Below are positions 59,914 to 64,000 of a DNA stretch of 64,000 nt, piece by piece. The notes beneath the pieces are model-generated. The model was not told the origin of the DNA. It made no database searches and saw only the letters and a program-made list of their open reading frames with translations. The position numbers and the translations under genes were made by a program. The DNA is from Chromatiaceae bacterium (lineage in GTDB: Bacteria > Pseudomonadota > Gammaproteobacteria > Chromatiales > Chromatiaceae), in NCBI GenBank assembly GCA_024639005.1, contig JAHEJD010000002.1, positions 1 to 64,000 on the forward strand, given 5' to 3'. Position 1 is the stretch's first letter. Each line of letters begins with the position of its first letter.

Positions 59914-60540
59914 TCAAGCGCGTTCGTTTGCAACCAGGGCCATTCGCACCAGTTCGGCCAGCGAACCGGCCTGCATCTTTTCCATGACCCGCGCACGGTG
60001 CGCCTCGATGGTCTTCGCTGAGACACCCAAGGAATTGGCAATCTCCTTATTCGACCTGCCATCGGTCACCATTTCCATTACCTCACGTTCTCGCGGCGTC
60101 AGGTGCGCTAATCTCTCCTGCACTCGCAAATTCTCCGAGTAATGGCTGCGCTGCTGTTCTTCATAAGCGATCGCTCGTCGAATGGCATCCAACAGCACTT
60201 CGTCGTTAAACGGCTTCTCAATGAAGTCGATTGCCCCACTCTTCATCGCGCGCACCGCCATTGGCACATCCCCATGTCCAGTGATGATCACCGCCGGGAT
60301 CTGGATATTGTGTTCGACCAGATACTCTTGCAGATCCAGGCCGCTCATTCCAGGCATGCGGACATCCAACACCAGGCAACCGGAGCGACCTGGCTGATAG
60401 GCCGCTAGAAACTCATCAGCCGATGCGAAGCTCTCGACCGGCACACCCACCGATTCGATAAGCCATTTCAGGGAATTACGCATGGCCTGGTCGTCATCGA
60501 CCACGAAAACAGTGCTCTTGGTAAGGGGGGATTCAGACAT
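59914..60540 (-). CDS. FixJ-like response regulator (receiver plus LuxR-type HTH)
   Basis: This is a 208-residue response regulator. The receiver domain has the acidic pocket VVDDDQAM, the phospho-acceptor Asp59 in LVLDVRMPG, the Thr in ITGHGDVPMAV and Lys in EKPF. The C-terminal LuxR-type helix-turn-helix reads LTPREREVMEMVTDGRSNKEIA. It begins three bases after the stop of the sensor kinase gene, so the two form one operon. Confidence 0.95.
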   Translation of the reverse strand: MSESPLTKSTVFVVDDDQAMRNSLKWLIESVGVPVESFASADEFLAAYQPGRSGCLVLDVRMPGMSGLDLQEYLVEHNIQIPAVIITGHGDVPMAVRAMKSGAIDFIEKPFNDEVLLDAIRRAIAYEEQQRSHYSENLRVQERLAHLTPREREVMEMVTDGRSNKEIANSLGVSAKTIEAHRARVMEKMQAGSLAELVRMALVANERA

Positions 60541-60543
60541 GAC

Positions 60544-63147
60544 TCATGATGCTGCACTGACAAGATTCGCAACACTTGGCGGAAGCTCGATAGTGAAGGT
60601 GCTACCCTTGCCGGGAAACGACTCGGCCCGAAGCTTACCATGATGGTGGCTCATGATCGTCTGGCTGATGGCCAGACCCATACCCATACCCGACTCCTTG
60701 GTGCTGTAGAAGGGATCAAACAGGTGTTCCATCGCCTTTCTGCTGATCCCCGAACCATTGTCCTTCACGCTTACGAATACCATACCGTCGGGCTGAACTC
60801 CGGATTCGATAGTCAGATGCCGGTTCGGTGCCCGTTGCTCGACCAGGGCGTCCAGCGCATTGCGCAGCAGGTTGATCAGTACCTGTTCGATCTGTACCGA
60901 GTCCACTCGCACCCATAACTCTCGCTGCGCAAGCCGGTGTTCGATCGCGAGATCCTGGCGCTTCAGCTCGTGACTGATCATCGAGCAGGCCTCCCGCGCG
61001 AGGACATTCAGATCGACATGCTCACGCACCGGCTGCCGTCGACTGACCATGCCGCGCAGGCGTTTTATAATCTCCCCCGCCCTTCCTGCCTGCGCGGAGA
61101 TCTGGCCCAAGGCATGCAGCAGCTCTTCCTTGCCGCCCATATCGAGGCGCAGGCGACGGGCGCAGCCGTTAGCGAAGTTCACGATCGCTGAGAGCGGTTG
61201 GTTAAGTTCGTGAGCGATTCCGGTGGCCATCTCGCCCATATTACTCAGACGGGTGACATGCACCAGCTCGTTCTGGCGACGTTTCAGCTCCTCTTCGGCC
61301 AAACGCTCACCAGTGATGTCACGCGCATAGACGTTGACGTAATCGAGTTCCGTAACCGGTGCAAAGAGTAGCGAAAACACTCCGAAATCCGTCATTACCT
61401 CGAGCTCGCTGGTCGACTCGGAGGACAGAACCTCCTCGACTCGATTCCGCCAGTACACTGGGAGCGTCTGCAACGGACGGCAGCCCCAGTGTTTGAGTAA
61501 GGGAGCACTCGGTTGGTTGGCATAGGTGATGACCCCACGGCGGTTGATTCGCAGCACCGGGATTGGACTCTCGCTGGGAATCGCCGCAAGGCTGCGAATC
61601 TCTGCCTCCCGTACCTTACGTTCAGCGATGTCGCGAAGATACAGTGTGAATACCAGCTGTTCCTCGAGAAACACCGGCTTGATTGATAGCTCGACCGGAA
61701 ATATGTGGCCGTCGCGCGCCACGGCCTGCATCTCCACACGCTGCAGCGGCGCACCCTGATCGGCCCCCACCAAAGAGAGATAGAGCAGCCGATCAAAGGT
61801 TTCGCGCCACTTTGGTGCCACCACTAGGTCATTGAATGACCGACCAACGGCCTCCTCGTGGCTGTAGTCGAAGGTCTTCTGCGCGGTGGGATTGAAGTCG
61901 ATGATCCCCCCGCGCTCATTCACCGTGATAACAGAATCCAGGGACGCATCCATGATCGCCACCCGGAGCTTTTCCGTCTCCTGCAACTCGCTTTCATGCT
62001 GACGCCGCATTTCCTCGCGCGCGCGCATCACCAGCTGAACGAAATCACGAATCCAGTCTTCGAGGATGATCAGCTGATTGCCACGCCGATCGAGAGCGGC
62101 CTCCGGTATCTCCAGGGCCCTGCGCGACAGACTCGAGACACGACTCAGTAGCCGACTGATGCGGCTCGAAAGGAATAGGAACAGCAGCACAAAGGCCGAG
62201 ATCATTACCGCCGCCCCGATCAGCCGCTGCCGGCGTTCCAGGTCCAGCACCTGTTGTCCGGTCCGCTCAAACGAGCCGCGCGGCAACAGTGTCGCGAACA
62301 GCAGATTGAGGTCGGAACCGTCATAATCGAAGAACGACTGGGCCGTCACCAGGTAATCCTTGCGCAGCTCAGCGAGTGTCCTGCCTGGGATTACGCCTTC
62401 GGGATGGCTACTCGACAGGATGCGCTGCGCATCGGGGTCCAGGATGGCGACAACGTTGGTCGGCTTTACGAACTTTTGAGAGGCGGCGAGGAAGGCGCTA
62501 TCGAGCGGCACCAGCAACACCACGCTCCCCATCGGGGTCCGCGCGTTGTCTTCGGTCGTCTCGGAGACAATCAACCATGGCGCATTTTCCAGCAGTGTGA
62601 CATAGGCACGCTGCTGACCGGTCGCCAAGTGGTTACGAGGTTCACCGAGCAACGCCTCGGGGAGACTCTCGTTGGCAGGACTGTAGAGTTCTCGGACAGC
62701 GCCGGACGGGTCGACCAGCATGAAGTGCCGCGCGCTGATGCCCCCCTGCCAAGCCAAATCCCTCGGCAGCCAGGGCGGTGGATTGCCGGCGTCGTAGTGG
62801 GCGATATCGACCGGATGCCGCGACCAGATAATGGGGTCGAGATAGTCCGCCATCCGGCGATGTGTGGCGATCAGCTGAGTAAAAAAACCGAAGGATCGCC
62901 GATACTCGTCGAAACGAATCAGTGATTCACGCGCCTGCCGATCGAGCTGACTCTCTAGTGCCTGGTCGAAGATACTGCTGAGCGCGCGGGTCTGGATGCG
63001 ATCGACAACGACCCAAACGGCGAAGCCTGTCACCAGGCCGAAGGCGAGCGCCAGCAGCGGGATGGGTATCCCCTTGAGAAGTCTGCGTGTCAGCGACCGT
63101 TTGCTGATCTTTCTCGTCCCGGAATGGCGCCTTTGCCGGATTATCAC
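60544..63147 (-). CDS. PAS-domain sensor histidine kinase (FixL/DctB-like)
   Basis: This 867-residue kinase is the partner of the FixJ-like regulator directly downstream. A basic N-terminus and a helix (residues ~28-50) are followed by a ~260-residue periplasmic domain and a second helix (~310-332). Two PAS domains come next (~390-500 and ~515-620), then HisKA with the His in GEMATGIAHELNQPLSA and HATPase with NLLRNALDAL and GMGMGLAIS. The PAS domains lack the haem-binding His of rhizobial FixL as far as I can see, so the signal is not clearly oxygen. Confidence 0.93.
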   Translation of the reverse strand: MIIRQRRHSGTRKISKRSLTRRLLKGIPIPLLALAFGLVTGFAVWVVVDRIQTRALSSIFDQALESQLDRQARESLIRFDEYRRSFGFFTQLIATHRRMADYLDPIIWSRHPVDIAHYDAGNPPPWLPRDLAWQGGISARHFMLVDPSGAVRELYSPANESLPEALLGEPRNHLATGQQRAYVTLLENAPWLIVSETTEDNARTPMGSVVLLVPLDSAFLAASQKFVKPTNVVAILDPDAQRILSSSHPEGVIPGRTLAELRKDYLVTAQSFFDYDGSDLNLLFATLLPRGSFERTGQQVLDLERRQRLIGAAVMISAFVLLFLFLSSRISRLLSRVSSLSRRALEIPEAALDRRGNQLIILEDWIRDFVQLVMRAREEMRRQHESELQETEKLRVAIMDASLDSVITVNERGGIIDFNPTAQKTFDYSHEEAVGRSFNDLVVAPKWRETFDRLLYLSLVGADQGAPLQRVEMQAVARDGHIFPVELSIKPVFLEEQLVFTLYLRDIAERKVREAEIRSLAAIPSESPIPVLRINRRGVITYANQPSAPLLKHWGCRPLQTLPVYWRNRVEEVLSSESTSELEVMTDFGVFSLLFAPVTELDYVNVYARDITGERLAEEELKRRQNELVHVTRLSNMGEMATGIAHELNQPLSAIVNFANGCARRLRLDMGGKEELLHALGQISAQAGRAGEIIKRLRGMVSRRQPVREHVDLNVLAREACSMISHELKRQDLAIEHRLAQRELWVRVDSVQIEQVLINLLRNALDALVEQRAPNRHLTIESGVQPDGMVFVSVKDNGSGISRKAMEHLFDPFYSTKESGMGMGLAISQTIMSHHHGKLRAESFPGKGSTFTIELPPSVANLVSAAS

Positions 63148-63215
63148 GCCGGAACCTCAAATCACCAAACCGTTCTATTCCCCTCGATCGGCGGACAACC
63201 GCGGGTCGCCGATGC

Positions 63216-63569
63216 TCAGATTGCACGCCGAATAGACGCAGCGCGCCGCGGAACCGACGACATATTCGGTAGAAGACGATCGAGCGCCTCTCGACAGCAA
63301 GGCTCCAGGGAATCGAATTCTATTCCGAAGCCGTGCAGACTCTGATGGCTTACACGCCCGTTTGCCGTGAGGCAGCCCTCGCAGATGTCCTCTCCGGGGC
63401 TAAAGGTTACTGTGACCTCCGCACCGATCGGCACGATACTGGTTTCGGCCTGGATGTAGAGGCCGCCGTGTGCCAGATCGATAATACGCCCCCTTATCAG
63501 GCCGAAGCGCTCGCACCCTACGACTGCATCGAGCGAGACGACCTTGCGTTCACAGTTTCGCTGCTCCAT
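63216..63569 (-). CDS. PilZ domain protein
   Basis: This is a 117-residue single-domain PilZ protein, a fold that commonly binds c-di-GMP. The second motif is present as IDLAHGGLYIQ (D-x-x-x-G-G, with Ala in place of Ser). The RxxxR motif is weak (one Arg near residue 8), so nucleotide binding is uncertain. The GFGIEFDSL strand is typical. It is the gene upstream of the sensor kinase on the same strand. Confidence 0.8.
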   Translation of the reverse strand: MEQRNCERKVVSLDAVVGCERFGLIRGRIIDLAHGGLYIQAETSIVPIGAEVTVTFSPGEDICEGCLTANGRVSHQSLHGFGIEFDSLEPCCREALDRLLPNMSSVPRRAASIRRAI

Positions 63570-63846
63570 CCTGCCCTCCCATAGTTCGCACCCGGTGTCC
63601 GCGGTCTACGCCGCTTTTAGGATTGGGTGGTTGGCCAACTCTGCTGCGAGCATCCTAACTGCTGTGTCGCCGGGCAGGCCATTGGGAGCAATCCCAGATA
63701 ACCCCAGTAATTTCCCTAGAATTGAGATAATTATTATACAAATCAATAAGTTCAACTCGATACTCGGGAGCCTAAAAAGCGAATTTCGCAGCGGCGGGCG
63801 CAACGATGAAGGCGCCTGAAGCCTATCCGTAACACCAGGGGGAATA

Positions 63847-64000
63847 ATGCAACTGCAAATCGAGAATGCGGCGCCTCCGGGATTCTGGCACCGCCTGGCG
63901 GCCATTTTCTACGACAGTTGGCTGGTGGCGGCCATCTGGCTTATCGGCGCCACCGCGGAGACCTTCATCCGCGCAGGGCTGGGAATCGGCGACGACGCCG
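63847..64000 (+). CDS. RDD family membrane protein (partial, runs off the window)
   Basis: The window ends inside this gene. The 51 visible codons start at ATG 63847 after GGGGGAATA and read PPGFWHRLAAIFYDSWLVAA and on, the RDD-family start with Arg and Asp in the first membrane helix. Related proteins are multi-helix membrane proteins, some transporters; the function is not established. Confidence 0.7.
   Translation, partial: MQLQIENAAPPGFWHRLAAIFYDSWLVAAIWLIGATAETFIRAGLGIGDDA

Overview
The window looks like a chromosome segment of a free-living gammaproteobacterium of roughly 60 % GC. The evidence is the gene set and order: a complete nqrABCDEF-nqrM cluster for the sodium-pumping NADH:quinone reductase; the proteostasis block tig-clpP-clpX-lon-hupB-tRNA-Val-tRNA-Asp-ppiD; and rnhA, prmB, DUF1249, ppsR, hemN and iscR of gammaproteobacterial type. 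An order such as Chromatiales is possible but cannot be shown from this stretch. No phage, plasmid, CRISPR array, rRNA or recognisable transposase gene was seen.

Layout. 1-2.6 kb: a secreted rhodanese-like protein between two diverged copies of an ~85-bp repeat, then an acidic, exported repeat protein of beta-helix appearance. 2.6-8.3 kb: a P2-type cation ATPase and a TldD/TldE peptidase pair, bordered by short GGGGTCTGACCCC palindromes. 8.3-12.3 kb: a DUF2953 gene with a GerW/YtfJ-like gene, a frameshifted coiled-coil gene, a TerC membrane protein and a decayed partial copy of it, and a lone MazE-like gene. 12.5-18.6 kb: the nqr operon with its small maturation gene nqrM. 18.7-24.7 kb: a TerB-like protein, a class-V PLP enzyme, several uncharacterised envelope proteins, rnhA and a methyltransferase. 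24.7-33.7 kb: a MltD-type lytic transglycosylase, a peptide ABC transporter in the order SBP-permease-permease-fused ATPase (as in yejABEF), and fabI. 33.7-42.7 kb: the proteostasis block with three tRNA genes. 42.8-46.6 kb: a CPBP protease, hemN, a small conserved gene and prmB. 46.6-49.2 kb: a membrane sensor kinase between two identical 263-bp nested inverted-repeat elements. 49.2-57.7 kb: iscR, DUF1249, thioredoxin, adk, a cNMP-binding protein, htpG, pgm, a FAH-family gene and ppsR. 57.9-64 kb: a dihydrolipoamide-dehydrogenase-like flavoprotein, a deoxyinosine-glycosylase-like gene, a FixL/FixJ-like two-component pair, a PilZ protein and the start of an RDD membrane protein.

How the genes fit together. 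Most are core housekeeping: energy conservation (nqr), protein folding and turnover (tig, clpXP, lon, ppiD, htpG), envelope maintenance (mltD, ABC transporter, fabI), cofactor and iron-sulphur control (hemN, iscR) and nucleotide and sugar metabolism (adk, pgm, ppsR). The parts that are not routine are the repeats. Four unrelated families of short non-coding repeats lie at gene ends. The most striking is the 263-bp element, whose two copies look identical and whose second copy starts on the last base of the kinase stop codon. It looks like a non-autonomous mobile element or a structured RNA unit and is the best candidate here for something undescribed.
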